NCBI RefSeq assembly: GCF_003602235.1
Contig: NZ_QZVS01000074.1
Coordinates: 1,853 to 65,852 of the forward strand
Direction: 5' to 3'
DNA: 64,000 nucleotides
Source: Cryobacterium melibiosiphilum
GTDB taxonomy: Bacteria; Actinomycetota; Actinomycetes; Actinomycetales; Microbacteriaceae
Part shown: piece after piece, positions 43,648-53,385 of the stretch
How positions within the stretch are numbered: position 1 is the first letter of the stretch
Layout: each line of letters opens with the position of its first letter
Notes under the pieces: generated by a model
The model's input: only the letters and a program-made list of their open reading frames with translations
Database searches by the model: none
What the model was told of the DNA's origin: nothing
Program-made: the position numbers and the translations under genes

Positions 43648-46600
43648 ATGACTACCGCACCCCAGATCACTTTCCCGGCCGAACTGCCGATCAGCCAGAA
43701 CCGGCACGAGATCGCTAAGGCCATCCGCGACCATCAGGTCGTGATCGTGGCGGGCGCGACCGGCTCGGGCAAGACCACCCAGCTGCCCAAGATCTGCCTC
43801 GAACTCGGCCGCGAGAACATCGGTCACACCCAGCCGCGCCGCCTCGCCGCGCGCACCATCGCCGAGCGCATCGCCGAGGAACTCGGCGAAGAGGTCGGCG
43901 AGACCGTCGGTTATCAGGTGCGCTTCACCGACAAGGTCGGCGCCAACACCCGCATCAAGCTCATGACCGACGGAATTCTGCTCAACGAGATGCACCGCGA
44001 CCGCTTGCTGCGCAAGTACGACACCATCATCATCGACGAGGCCCACGAGCGCAGCCTCAATATCGACTTTCTGCTCGGTTACCTGCGACAGCTCCTCCCC
44101 CGGCGCCCCGACCTCAAGCTCATCATCACCTCCGCGACGATCGACCCGGCGAGCTTCGCCGCGCACTTCGCCGACGCCGACGGTGTGCCAGCCCCGGTGA
44201 TCGAGGTCTCCGGTCGCACCTACCCGGTCGAGGTGCGCTACCGGCCGCTCGTCGCGGAGCCCGGCATCGACGATGACGATGACACGACGGATGCCGCCCC
44301 CTCCGTCGACCGCGACTACATCGAGGGCATCACCACGGCCCTCGACGAACTCGAACGGGAATCCAACGGTGACGTGCTCGTGTTCCTGAGTGGGGAGACC
44401 GAGATCCGCGACGCCGCCGACGCACTGCAGGGCAAGTACGCCTCCTCGCAGAGCCGCAACCCGACCGAAATCCTGCCGCTCTACGGCCGGCTGTCCGCAG
44501 CCGACCAGCACAAAGTGTTCCAGACCTCGACGATTCCGGGCGTGCGCCGCCGCATCGTGCTCGCCACCAACGTGGCCGAGACCAGCCTGACCGTGCCCGG
44601 CATCCGCTATGTCATCGATGCCGGAACCGCCCGTATCAGCCGTTACAGCGTGCGCTCCAAGGTGCAGCGTCTGCCGATCGAGGCCATCTCGCAGGCCTCC
44701 GCCAACCAGCGCAGCGGCCGAAGCGGGCGCACCAGCGACGGTATTGCGATTCGCTTGTACTCCGAAGAGGATTTCTCGCGCCGGCCGGAATATACCGAGC
44801 CGGAGATCCTCCGCACCAACCTCGCGGCCGTGATTTTGCAGATGATCTCCCTCGGCCTCGGTGATATCGCCTCCTTCCCGTTCCTCACCCCGCCGGACAG
44901 CCGAAACATCAAGGACGGCCTCGACCTGCTCTCCGAGCTCGGCGCGGTGCACCCGGGAGCCCTCGGCACCGGCTCGCGCCTGACCCGCATCGGCCAGCAG
45001 CTCGCTCAGCTGCCGATCGACCCACGCTTCGGTCGCATGGTGATCGAATCCAAGACCCAGGGCACGAGCCGTGAGGTGATGGCGATCGTGGCCGGCCTGA
45101 CCATCCAGGACCCGCGCGAACGCCCGCTCGAACGCCGCGCCCAGGCCGACCAGCTGCACGCCCGGTTCGTCGACCCGACGAGCGACTTTCTCAGCCTGCT
45201 CAATCTCTGGAACTACCTCGAGAAGCAGCAGGCCGAACTCGGCTCGAGCGCCTTCCGGCGGCTGTGCAAGAACGAGTTCCTCAACTACCTGCGGGTGCGC
45301 GAGTGGCAGGACGTGTTGCGCCAGCTGCGCCAGATGGCCAAGCCGCTCGGCTTGCACCTGGGCGACCCGAGCGTCAACCCCGACGGCGTGCACCGCTCCC
45401 TGTTGGCCGGGCTGCTGTCACACATCGGCCTGAAGGACATGGCCAAGAAGGACTACGTCGGCGCCCGCCAGCAGCGCTTCGTGTTGTTCCCCGGCTCGGC
45501 CCTGGCCAAGAAACAGCCCTCGGCGGTGATGAGCGCCGAACTCGTGGAGACCAGCCGCCTGTTCGCCCGCATGAACGCGGTCGTCGATCCGGCCTGGGCC
45601 GAACCGCTCGCCGGCGACCTCTGCAAACGCAGCTACTCCGAACCGCACTGGGAGATGAAGCAGGGCGCCGCCGTCGTCTACGAACGGGTCACCCTGTACG
45701 GGGTGCCGATCGTCGCCCGCCGCCGGGTGCAGTTCTCCCGCATCGACCCCGCCTACGCCCGCGAACTCTTCATACGTCACGCCCTCGTCGAGGGCGAATG
45801 GGACCGCGCGTCCGTCATCGGTGGACGTTCCGGCATCCCGGATGCTGCACCCGACCGGGGCGGCAACGGGCCGTCCCGCAACGAGCGCGTCGCGATCAGC
45901 GCCGACGGCGGCGGGTCAACCCGCGGTCGCGGCCGGGGCGGCGCAGACGCTGGTGCGGCTGCCCGGGGCGGCCGGCCGGGCCAGATCGGGGATCCGGGCA
46001 TGTGGGCCTTCGAACGCGCCAACGCCCAGCTGCGCGAGGAACTCGCCCAGCTCGAAGAACGCACCCGGCGCCGCGACATCCTCGTCGACGACGAGGCCGT
46101 GTTCGAGTTCTACCAGCGGCGCATTCCGCCGGAGGTGTGCTCCACCAAGAGCTTCGAGGGCTGGTGGCGCAAGGCCCGGCTCGAGACTCCCGATCTGCTC
46201 ACGATGACCGCCGACGCGCTCGTCGACGAAGACACCCCCGAGATCGACGAGGGCGTCTTTCCGCCGAGCTGGCAGCAGGGCGACCAGCGCCTGTCGCTCG
46301 GCTACAAGTTCGAGCCCGGTGCCGAAGACGACGGCGTGACCGTGCAGGTCCCGCTCGCCCTGCTTGCCCGGCTGTCTCCGCACGGTTTCGACTGGCAGGT
46401 GCCGGGCCTCCGCGCCGAACTCGTCACCGCGCTGATCAAGTCGCTGCCGAAGAACATCCGCCGCAACGTGGTCCCGGCCGGCGACTGGGCGGCCAGGCTG
46501 CTGGCCGAATTGCCGCCCCAACCCGGCATTGTTCAGACGGAGCCATCCGACGTTCCCGACCAGTCGTTCGCCGCGACCCTGGCCGGCCTCATCCAGAAGC

Positions 46601-47676
46601 TCACCTACGTTCCGGTGACCGCAGTCGACTTCGAACTCGACCGGGTGCCCGCGCACCTGCGGCCCACCTTCGTGGTGTCCGACGAGCGCGGCCGCACGGT
46701 CGCCGCCGGCAAAGAACTCACCGAGCTGCAGCGCCGACTGGCGCCGCGGGCGCGCGAGAGCGTGGCGAAGGCATCCGCTCAGATTCCGACCAACGCGATC
46801 GAGCGCGGCGGCCTCACCACCTGGGACTTCGGAGAGCTGCCGCGTTTTCTCGACACCAAGATTCGCGGCAGCCAGGGCGAGAACACCATTCGCGGCTACC
46901 CGACCCTCGTCGATGAGGGCACCTCGGTCGCGATTCGTATGATGAGCACCGAGGCCGAGCAGGCCAGGGCTCTGCCCCGCGGGGTGCGGCGACTGCTGCT
47001 GCTCGCCACGCCGAGCCCGGCCGCGTATGTGCAGCAGCACCTCACCGGCACCGAGAAGCTCAGCCTCGCCACGAGCCCGTACAAGAACACCGCGGCCCTG
47101 TTCGAGGACTGCCTCGCGGCAGCCGTCGACGACGTGCTCTACCGGGTGCGCCCCGACGGCCAGATCTTCATGAAGGCCGAGTTCGACACCATCCGCGACC
47201 GCGTCTCGGGCGTCGTGATGGACTCGATGTTCGAGACCGTCGGCCTCGTCGCCCGAATTCTCGCCGCGGCGCGCATCGCCGACAAGGAGCTCAAGGCCGC
47301 CACGAGCATGGCCCTGCTGCCGGCGATCAGCGACGCCCGCGGCCAGCTCGCCGGGCTGATCTACCCCGGTTTCGTCTCTTCGACCGGCCTCGCCCAGCTG
47401 CGGCATCTGCCGCGCTATCTCGGCGGAATCAGCGCACGCATCCCGAAGCTCGTCGACAATCCCGGCCGCGACCGGGTCTGGATGAACGAGGCCCAGGCCG
47501 CGACGGCCCGTTTCGAGACCGCCGGCGGCACGATCCCCCTGCAGACGGATGCCGCGGCGCACCTCGTGCGCGCCCGCTGGATGATCGAGGAGCTGCGCAT
47601 CAGCCTGTTCGCTCAGGAGCTCAAGGCCGCCGAGAGCGTGTCGCTGCAGCGCATCCAGAAGGTGCTCGCCGTCTAA
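43648..47676 (+). CDS. hrpA: ATP-dependent RNA helicase HrpA
   Basis: DEAH-box helicase (1342 aa), close to E. coli HrpA in length and domain order; the E. coli protein has been linked to rescue of stalled ribosomes. Motif I GATGSGKTT (36-44), motif II DEAH (130-133), motif III SAT, motif V TNVAETSLTVPGI, motif VI QRSGRSGR. Then come the helicase-associated and OB-type domains and the DUF3418 C-terminal part. ATG 43648 is the first Met consistent with the family. Unusual: an Arg-Gly and Ser-rich insert at about residues 725-781 (TRGRGRGGADAG) in the middle. Single gene. Confidence 0.95.
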   Translation: MTTAPQITFPAELPISQNRHEIAKAIRDHQVVIVAGATGSGKTTQLPKICLELGRENIGHTQPRRLAARTIAERIAEELGEEVGETVGYQVRFTDKVGANTRIKLMTDGILLNEMHRDRLLRKYDTIIIDEAHERSLNIDFLLGYLRQLLPRRPDLKLIITSATIDPASFAAHFADADGVPAPVIEVSGRTYPVEVRYRPLVAEPGIDDDDDTTDAAPSVDRDYIEGITTALDELERESNGDVLVFLSGETEIRDAADALQGKYASSQSRNPTEILPLYGRLSAADQHKVFQTSTIPGVRRRIVLATNVAETSLTVPGIRYVIDAGTARISRYSVRSKVQRLPIEAISQASANQRSGRSGRTSDGIAIRLYSEEDFSRRPEYTEPEILRTNLAAVILQMISLGLGDIASFPFLTPPDSRNIKDGLDLLSELGAVHPGALGTGSRLTRIGQQLAQLPIDPRFGRMVIESKTQGTSREVMAIVAGLTIQDPRERPLERRAQADQLHARFVDPTSDFLSLLNLWNYLEKQQAELGSSAFRRLCKNEFLNYLRVREWQDVLRQLRQMAKPLGLHLGDPSVNPDGVHRSLLAGLLSHIGLKDMAKKDYVGARQQRFVLFPGSALAKKQPSAVMSAELVETSRLFARMNAVVDPAWAEPLAGDLCKRSYSEPHWEMKQGAAVVYERVTLYGVPIVARRRVQFSRIDPAYARELFIRHALVEGEWDRASVIGGRSGIPDAAPDRGGNGPSRNERVAISADGGGSTRGRGRGGADAGAAARGGRPGQIGDPGMWAFERANAQLREELAQLEERTRRRDILVDDEAVFEFYQRRIPPEVCSTKSFEGWWRKARLETPDLLTMTADALVDEDTPEIDEGVFPPSWQQGDQRLSLGYKFEPGAEDDGVTVQVPLALLARLSPHGFDWQVPGLRAELVTALIKSLPKNIRRNVVPAGDWAARLLAELPPQPGIVQTEPSDVPDQSFAATLAGLIQKLTYVPVTAVDFELDRVPAHLRPTFVVSDERGRTVAAGKELTELQRRLAPRARESVAKASAQIPTNAIERGGLTTWDFGELPRFLDTKIRGSQGENTIRGYPTLVDEGTSVAIRMMSTEAEQARALPRGVRRLLLLATPSPAAYVQQHLTGTEKLSLATSPYKNTAALFEDCLAAAVDDVLYRVRPDGQIFMKAEFDTIRDRVSGVVMDSMFETVGLVARILAAARIADKELKAATSMALLPAISDARGQLAGLIYPGFVSSTGLAQLRHLPRYLGGISARIPKLVDNPGRDRVWMNEAQAATARFETAGGTIPLQTDAAAHLVRARWMIEELRISLFAQELKAAESVSLQRIQKVLAV

Positions 47677-47683
47677 CCTCGTC

Positions 47684-47778
47684 CCGGCACTCGTTCGGTC
47701 ACCCATCGGAGCTCGCGGCACTCGTTGGGGTTCGCGGCACTCGATCGAACGAGTGCCGGCCAGCCGAACGAGTGCCGC
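47684..47778. terminator. Nested hairpins built from CGGCACTCG repeats between hrpA and a binding-protein gene
   Basis: Three direct CGGCACTCG copies are followed by two inverted CGAGTGCCG copies. CCGGCACTCGTTCG (47684) can pair with CGAACGAGTGCCGG (ending 47759), or GCGGCACTCG (47716) with CGAGTGCCGC (ending 47778). It lies between convergent genes, as expected for a terminator in both directions. No T-run. Confidence 0.6.
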
Positions 47779-47807
47779 GACGCTCATGCGCGGGTGAGGG
47801 GCCTCGG

Positions 47808-48725
47808 CTACTCGGCGGCCGTGGCGCCCGCGTTGATCGTGGCCGTGGTCACCTGGCCGCCGGCCACGTTCCACTCGTCGAGGATGGCCGCGTAGGTGCC
47901 GTCGTCTACGAGGGACTGCACGGCGGTCTGCACGGCCTCGCGCAGGCCGGATTCCTTGCCGACGGCGATGCCGTACGGTGCCACGCTGAACGTCTCGCCC
48001 GCCGTGATCAGTGCCCCGTCGAGCTGCCCGATTCCATAGAGGATGACCGGAGAAGCCGCCGTGACGGCATCCGCCTGGCCGATGGCGACCGCGTTTGTCG
48101 CGGAATCCTGGGTGTCGAAACGCAGCAGGGTGATCGGCTCCGCACCGGCCGCCACGCAGGCATCGCTCTTGGCGGGCATCTCGACCGTGTCCTGGTAGGT
48201 GGTCTGCTGCACGGCGACGGTGAGGCCACAGGCGTTGTCGGGGTCCACGCTCGTGCCGGCCGGGGCCGCCCACTGGGTGCCGGCGATGTAGTAGTTCACG
48301 AAGTCGACCTGTTGCTCTCGCTCCACGGTGTCGAGGAACGAGGACATGCCGATGTCCATTTTGCCGCCCTTGACACTCGGGATGATGTTGTCGAACTTGG
48401 CGACCTGGAATTCCGGGGTGAGGTCCAGCCGCGCCGCGATTGCCGTGGCGAGGTCGATGCCCCAGCCGATCGGATTGCCGGCCTCGTCCTTGAACTCGTT
48501 CGGCGCGTAGCTCGCATCGGTTCCCACCGTGAGCGTGCCGGCCTCGGTCGTGGCCGCCGGGAGCAGTGCGATCGCGGTGGCGTCCGTGCTCGCCTCGGCG
48601 GCGATCGAGGATCCGCTCGCAGCATCGGTGTCCCCGGTCGCCGCCGGCGCGGAGTTATCCACGCAGCCGGTGAGCAGCAGGGCGAGGGTGCCGGCGAGGG
48701 CGGGAATGAGCAGGCGAGCGCGCAT
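47808..48725 (-). CDS. Amino-acid ABC transporter substrate-binding lipoprotein (orphan paralogue)
   Basis: Solute-binding family 3 protein (305 aa) with signal peptide and lipobox LLTGC (Cys21). The family blocks are TVGTDASYAPNEF, PIGWGIDLATAIAARL, KFDNIIPSVKGGKMDIGMSS and GLTVAVQQTTYQD. It is a paralogue of the protein at 52207-53097 over the whole length. No permease or ATPase gene is attached; it probably uses the transporter encoded at 50337-52204 or another one. Ligand unknown, likely a polar amino acid. Divergent from the M20 peptidase. Confidence 0.92.
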   Translation of the reverse strand: MRARLLIPALAGTLALLLTGCVDNSAPAATGDTDAASGSSIAAEASTDATAIALLPAATTEAGTLTVGTDASYAPNEFKDEAGNPIGWGIDLATAIAARLDLTPEFQVAKFDNIIPSVKGGKMDIGMSSFLDTVEREQQVDFVNYYIAGTQWAAPAGTSVDPDNACGLTVAVQQTTYQDTVEMPAKSDACVAAGAEPITLLRFDTQDSATNAVAIGQADAVTAASPVILYGIGQLDGALITAGETFSVAPYGIAVGKESGLREAVQTAVQSLVDDGTYAAILDEWNVAGGQVTTATINAGATAAE

Positions 48726-48918
48726 GGTTTCCTTCGGTTCTGGTTCGCCGGCCGGTCACCGACGACGTCGGGGAGCCTCGGGCACGCTTGTGCCCGCGAC
48801 CCGACAGATGCGGGTGGCCCCCGGGAGTGAGCCTATTGCACGGCCGTCACGGATTTTGGGCGGGTGGATTACGTTCACAATAAACTTGCCCATGCACGCT
48901 GCACGGTAGCGTGAGGTT

Positions 48919-50250
48919 ATGGTCCCTCTCCCGCACGACACCGCCGTTCCCGTCGATCTCGAGCTGACCGCACAGATCGCCCGAGACCTGATTCGTTTCG
49001 ACACCTCGAACTACGGCGAGGGGCGCTCGAACGGTGAGACGGATGCCGCGGAGTACGTGGCTGCCCGGCTGCGCGACCTCGGTCTGACGCCCGAACTCGT
49101 CGATGCTGCCCCGGGCCGCACGAGTGTCGTCGCGCGGGTGGCCGGTCGGCACGCCCACGGCCCCTCGGGTGCTCTCGTCGTGCACGGTCACCTCGACGTG
49201 GTGCCGGCCGACCCGTCGAACTGGACCGTCGACCCCTTCGCCGGCGTCGTGCAGGACGGCATGCTGTGGGGCCGAGGCGCCGTCGACATGAAGAACATGG
49301 ACGCGATGATCCTCGCCTCCGTCGGCGACATCATCCGTGCCGGTGATGCCCCCGAACGTGACCTCGTGCTCGCGTTCTTCGCCGATGAGGAGGCCGGCGG
49401 AGTGTTCGGCTCGCGCTACCTCGTGGAGAACCGCCCCGGCCTCTTCGCCGGAGCCACCGAGGCCCTGAGCGAGGTCGGCGGCTATTCCATCACCGTCGGC
49501 GGCCAGCGGGCCTACCTGCTGCAGACCGGGGAGAAGTCCCTGCTCTGGGTCACGCTGACCGCCCGCGGCGATGCCGGGCACGGCTCCCGGCTGCACCCGT
49601 CCAATGCCGTCACCCGGTTGGCGGAGGCCGTTGTCGCTGTCGGACGGCACGAGTGGCCGATCCGTCTCACCGACACCGCGACCGAGCTGCTGGCGGAGCT
49701 GGCACGCCTGCTCGACGTCGACCCGGCCCGGATCGGCCCGGACGAACTCGCCCTCGCTACCGGCACCGCGTCCGGGTTCATCCAGGCGAGCCTGCGCACG
49801 ACGACGAACCCGACGGGCCTGTCGGCCGGGTACAAGCACAACGTGATTCCCGACACGGCCGAGGCGCTCGTCGACATCCGCTGCCTGCCCGGGGACGAAG
49901 ACCGCGTTCTCGAGGACATGGCCGCACTCGTCGGACCCGACATCGTCATCACGACCCGGCACCGCGACCTGGGCCTCGAGACCGCGTTTCGCGGGCCCTT
50001 TGTCGAGGCCGCGATCGGCGCCCTCGGGCGAGCGGACCCGGGGGTGCCGGTGCTGCCGTACATGTTTTCGGGTGGCACGGACAATTCGGCCCTCGCCGCC
50101 CTCGGCATCACCGGCTACGGGTTCGCGCCGCTGCGGCTGCCGGCCGACTTCGACTTTCCCGCCATGTTCCACGGTGTCGACGAGCGCGTGCCGCTCGAGG
50201 CACTCACCTTCGGCCGGCGGGTGCTCGCCGACCTCCTCACCAGCTATTAG
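48919..50250 (+). CDS. M20-family metallopeptidase/amidohydrolase
   Basis: Cytoplasmic two-zinc hydrolase (443 aa). Ligands: H91 and D93 (VVHGHLDVV), bridging D123 (GRGAVDMKNM), general base and ligand Glu pair in FFADEEAGG, and the C-terminal His in AMFHGVDE. Dimerisation lid domain about 200-320. Family members cleave di- and tripeptides or N-acyl amino acids. Location among amino-acid importer genes suggests it processes imported peptides or conjugates. It is followed by a 60-bp palindrome before the convergent ATPase gene. Confidence 0.92.
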   Translation: MVPLPHDTAVPVDLELTAQIARDLIRFDTSNYGEGRSNGETDAAEYVAARLRDLGLTPELVDAAPGRTSVVARVAGRHAHGPSGALVVHGHLDVVPADPSNWTVDPFAGVVQDGMLWGRGAVDMKNMDAMILASVGDIIRAGDAPERDLVLAFFADEEAGGVFGSRYLVENRPGLFAGATEALSEVGGYSITVGGQRAYLLQTGEKSLLWVTLTARGDAGHGSRLHPSNAVTRLAEAVVAVGRHEWPIRLTDTATELLAELARLLDVDPARIGPDELALATGTASGFIQASLRTTTNPTGLSAGYKHNVIPDTAEALVDIRCLPGDEDRVLEDMAALVGPDIVITTRHRDLGLETAFRGPFVEAAIGALGRADPGVPVLPYMFSGGTDNSALAALGITGYGFAPLRLPADFDFPAMFHGVDERVPLEALTFGRRVLADLLTSY

Positions 50251-50262
50251 CCCCCGCCGCAC

Positions 50263-50322
50263 CGCGAGTGAGCAGTTTCTGCACTTCCCGCGCCCGGGAA
50301 GTGCAAAAACTGCTTACTCACG
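50263..50322. repeat. 60-bp palindromic element, copy 2 (between convergent genes)
   Basis: Near-perfect 60-bp dyad with outer arm CGCGAGTGAGCAGTTTCTGC and a GC centre (CCCGCGCCCGGG). It starts 12 bp after the M20 peptidase stop and ends 14 bp before the convergent ATPase stop, so it probably works as a bidirectional terminator. Same length and arms as the copies at 28339 and 56571. Confidence 0.92.
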
Positions 50323-50336
50323 ACGTCTGGGGAGCT

Positions 50337-51155
50337 TTAGAGCACCTTGGAGAGGAAGGCCTGGGTGCGGGCGTGCTGCGGGTTGCTGAGCACCTCGTCG
50401 GGGTGGCCGGACTCGACGACGACGCCGGCGTCCATGAAGACGAGCGAGTCGGCGACCTCGCGGGCGAAGCCCATCTCGTGGGTCACCACGATCATGGTCA
50501 TCCCCGAGGCGGCGAGGCCCTGCATGACGTCGAGTACCTCACCGACCAGCTCGGGGTCGAGGGCGCTGGTCGGCTCGTCGAAGAGCATCAGCTTGGGCTC
50601 CATCGCGAGAGCGCGCGCGATCGCGACGCGCTGCTGCTGCCCGCCCGACAGATGGGCGGGATAATAGTCGGCCCGGTCGGCGAGCCCCACCCGGGCGAGC
50701 AACTCGCGCGCGGTCTTCTCGACCTGGGCCTTCGGCAGCCCCTTGACGCGCTGCGGGGCTTCCATGATGTTGCCCAGGGCTGTCATGTGCGGAAACAGGT
50801 TGAAACGCTGGAACACCATGCCGATGTCCCGGCGCTGCCTCGCGGCCTCCCGCGGCGCGAGCTCGTAGAGCTTGCCGTTGGCTTCGCGGTAACCCACGAG
50901 GTCACCGTCGACGCTCAGTCGCCCGGCAGACACGACCTCGAGGTGGTTGATGCAGCGCAAAAAGGTCGACTTGCCCGAACCGCTCGGCCCGACCAGGCAC
51001 ATGACCTCGCCCCGCTTGACCTCGAGGCTGATGCTCTTGAGCACCTCGTTCGACCCGAAGCTCTTCGAGACCATCTCGGCGAGCACCATCGGCACGGCGT
51101 TGGCGCCGGCGACGGATGCTCCGCCACGGCCGGTCTGGTTCGTCGCGTCGGTCAT
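50337..51155 (-). CDS. Amino-acid ABC transporter ATP-binding protein
   Basis: ATPase (272 aa) of a polar amino-acid importer. Walker [10 protein letters not shown] (56-64), signature [15 protein letters not shown], Walker [14 protein letters not shown]-loop [14 protein letters not shown] polar N-terminus of about 20 residues precedes the domain. Its start overlaps the permease stop by 4 nt, completing a binding protein-permease-ATPase operon read leftward from 53097. Confidence 0.95.
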   Translation of the reverse strand: MTDATNQTGRGGASVAGANAVPMVLAEMVSKSFGSNEVLKSISLEVKRGEVMCLVGPSGSGKSTFLRCINHLEVVSAGRLSVDGDLVGYREANGKLYELAPREAARQRRDIGMVFQRFNLFPHMTALGNIMEAPQRVKGLPKAQVEKTARELLARVGLADRADYYPAHLSGGQQQRVAIARALAMEPKLMLFDEPTSALDPELVGEVLDVMQGLAASGMTMIVVTHEMGFAREVADSLVFMDAGVVVESGHPDEVLSNPQHARTQAFLSKVL

Positions 51156-52204
51156 CGCACGCCTCCGTCGGTGGGTCGAGTGGCATCATCCGGCGACGCC
51201 GGCGGAGCCGGGGGCCGCACGACGGTCGCCTGGCCGCCGCCGATCGTCGGGATCAGGCCGGTCACCGCTCCCGTTGCCGCGCCGGTGAGGCCGTCGGCCT
51301 TGCGGTCGGGGCGGCGGTCACCGACTCCGCGGGCGAACCGCTTCTCGAGGAAGTACTGGCCGACCATGAGGATCGAGGTGAAGAACAGGTACCAGATCGA
51401 CGCGACGATCAGCATCGGAATGACGTTGAAGGTCTCCGCGGAGATATCGCGGGAACGCGTGTAGAGGTCGAAGCTGAACGGCACCGCGGTCACGAGCGAC
51501 GTGGTCTTCAGCATCGAGATGACCTCGTTGCCGGTCGGCGGGATCACGACGCGCATCGACTGCGGAATGATGATGCGGCGCATGGTCTGCGACCAGCTCA
51601 TGCCGAGCGCGGTCGCGGCTTCCTCCTGGCCCGTGTCGACCGACAACAGCCCGGCGCGCACGATTTCGGCCATGTAGGCGGCCTCGTTGAGGGCGAGGCC
51701 GATGACGGCGAGCGCGAAGGTGCTGAGCACGGCATCCGTTTCGAAGACGAGCCACGGTTCGGTGAACGGAATGCCGATGCTGATGTTCTGGTAGATGATC
51801 GAGATCAGGCCCCAGAACACGAGCTGCACGTACACCGGGGTGCCGCGGAACACCCAGAGGTAGAACCAGGCGAGGCTCTTCACGACCGGGTTCGGTGAGA
51901 GCCGCATCACGGCGAGGATCACGCCGAGCACGATTGCGATGACCATCGAGTAGACCGTGAGCTGCAGGGTGACGAACGCGGCCATCGAGATGCGCTGGTC
52001 GAAGACGTACTGGCCCACGGAGGGCCAGTCGAACGCGGGCCGAGCGGCGGCATCGAGGATGAACACCACGAAGAACAGCACGAGAATCGTGGCGAACGCG
52101 ATGCGCCCGGGGTGACGAAGCCGAATCGCCTTGATCGCGGCCGCGCGTGCCGGTTCGGGCAGCGCGGGGGGCGCGGCCGGTCGATTCGGTTTCGTCGAGC
52201 TCAT
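51152..52204 (-). CDS. Amino-acid ABC transporter permease
   Basis: Membrane subunit (350 aa, HisM/GlnP type) with five to six membrane segments and the EAA-type loop [23 protein letters not shown] 52204 lies 2 nt upstream of the binding-protein stop region on the same strand and is used instead of longer upstream reading. The 60-residue C-terminal tail (Pro/Ala/Gly-rich) extends beyond the family's usual end. It probably pairs as a homodimer, since only one permease gene is present. Confidence 0.93.
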   Translation of the reverse strand: MSSTKPNRPAAPPALPEPARAAAIKAIRLRHPGRIAFATILVLFFVVFILDAAARPAFDWPSVGQYVFDQRISMAAFVTLQLTVYSMVIAIVLGVILAVMRLSPNPVVKSLAWFYLWVFRGTPVYVQLVFWGLISIIYQNISIGIPFTEPWLVFETDAVLSTFALAVIGLALNEAAYMAEIVRAGLLSVDTGQEEAATALGMSWSQTMRRIIIPQSMRVVIPPTGNEVISMLKTTSLVTAVPFSFDLYTRSRDISAETFNVIPMLIVASIWYLFFTSILMVGQYFLEKRFARGVGDRRPDRKADGLTGAATGAVTGLIPTIGGGQATVVRPPAPPASPDDATRPTDGGVR

Positions 52205-52206
52205 TC

Positions 52207-53097
52207 TTAGCCGGCCGCCAGTTCGTTGATCGTGATGGTGGAGATGCCGCCGTCGGCGACACCCCACTCGTCGAGGATTTCTTCGTAGGTGCCGTCATCG
52301 ACCAGGGATTGCAGGGCCGCCTGGATGGCCTCGGCCATGCCATTTCCCTTGGCGACGGCGATGCCGTACGGCGTCACGTCGAAGGTGTCGCCCGCGGCCT
52401 GAAGCTCACCGTCGTTCTGGCTGATGGCGTAGAGGGTGACGGGCGAGTCGGCGCTGAGGGCGTCGGCCTGGCCGAGCACGACGGCGTTGGTCGCGAGGTC
52501 CTGGGTGTCGAATTGCAGCTTCTCGATCGGCTCGAGGCCGGCCGCGACGCAGGCGTCGCTCTTGGCGGGAATCTCGTCGGTGTCCTGCACGGTGGTCGCC
52601 TGCACGGCGACCCGCAGGCCGCACGCGTTGTCGGGGTCGACATCCGTTCCGGTTGCGGATGCCCACTGGATGCCGGCCTCGTAGTAGTTCACGAAGTCGA
52701 CCTGCTCCATGCGCGCCGGGTTGACGGTGAAGGAGGACTCGCCGATGTTGATCTTCTCGCCGACGATGCTCGGAATGATGTTGTCGAACTTGGAGATCTG
52801 GAAATCGGGGTCAAGGCCGAGCTTGCCGGCGATCGCGGTGGCGAGGTCGATGCCCCAGCCGATCGGCGCTCCGGCGGAGTCCTTGTACTCGTTCGGCGGG
52901 TACGCCGCGTCGGTGCCGATCGACAGCTCACCGGATGCGGCGACGTCGGCCGGCAGCAGGGCGACGGCGGCGTCATCCGCGGTCACGCTGGTTGCGGCTC
53001 CGTTGGTCTCGGGGGCAGGCGTGGAATTGTCGACACAGCCGGTGAGCAGCAGGGCTGCCACCGCGCCGAGCGCCGGGAGTACGAAACGAGCGCGCAT
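52207..53097 (-). CDS. Amino-acid ABC transporter substrate-binding lipoprotein
   Basis: First gene of the importer operon (296 aa). Lipobox LLTGC (Cys21), then TPAPETNG linker and the solute-binding family 3 fold: SIGTDAAYPPNEY, PIGWGIDLATAIAGKL, KFDNIIPSIVGEKINIGESS, GLRVAVQATTVQD. About half of residues match the orphan protein at 47808-48725, including the identical start MRAR and CVDNS after the lipobox, so one arose by duplication of the other. Ligand probably a polar amino acid. Confidence 0.93.
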   Translation of the reverse strand: MRARFVLPALGAVAALLLTGCVDNSTPAPETNGAATSVTADDAAVALLPADVAASGELSIGTDAAYPPNEYKDSAGAPIGWGIDLATAIAGKLGLDPDFQISKFDNIIPSIVGEKINIGESSFTVNPARMEQVDFVNYYEAGIQWASATGTDVDPDNACGLRVAVQATTVQDTDEIPAKSDACVAAGLEPIEKLQFDTQDLATNAVVLGQADALSADSPVTLYAISQNDGELQAAGDTFDVTPYGIAVAKGNGMAEAIQAALQSLVDDGTYEEILDEWGVADGGISTITINELAAG

Positions 53098-53385
53098 AGC
53101 TAGACCTTCTTCGTGGGAACGGTGTCTGGGGTGGTGCTGTGGGAAAGCCGGGTGCGAGCATCCGCGGGGAACGCCGCAAGGTGCGATCTTATTACACCTG
53201 TCGCCGTGCGCGGGGAGGCTTCACGGCGAGGCAGCGCTCCCACGCCAGATTGTGCTGCCTCAATCGACGATTTTCGGACGAGGGCGTCCGAAACAAGTGA
53301 CCGCGACGACCGTTACCGTAGCGCTCACCCGTTTCGGGCGCTGTCACCGGCGTATGCCCGCGGCACGCACTTAGACTTAGCGCTT

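Noticed and set aside
43600..45393. 597-codon open frame antisense to hrpA 5' half
   Set aside because: Same shadow effect; hrpA motifs are complete on the plus strand.
45916..48273. 785-codon open frame antisense to hrpA
   Set aside because: Mirror of the third-position GC bias of hrpA; composition Gly/Arg/His-rich, no domain, no ribosome site.
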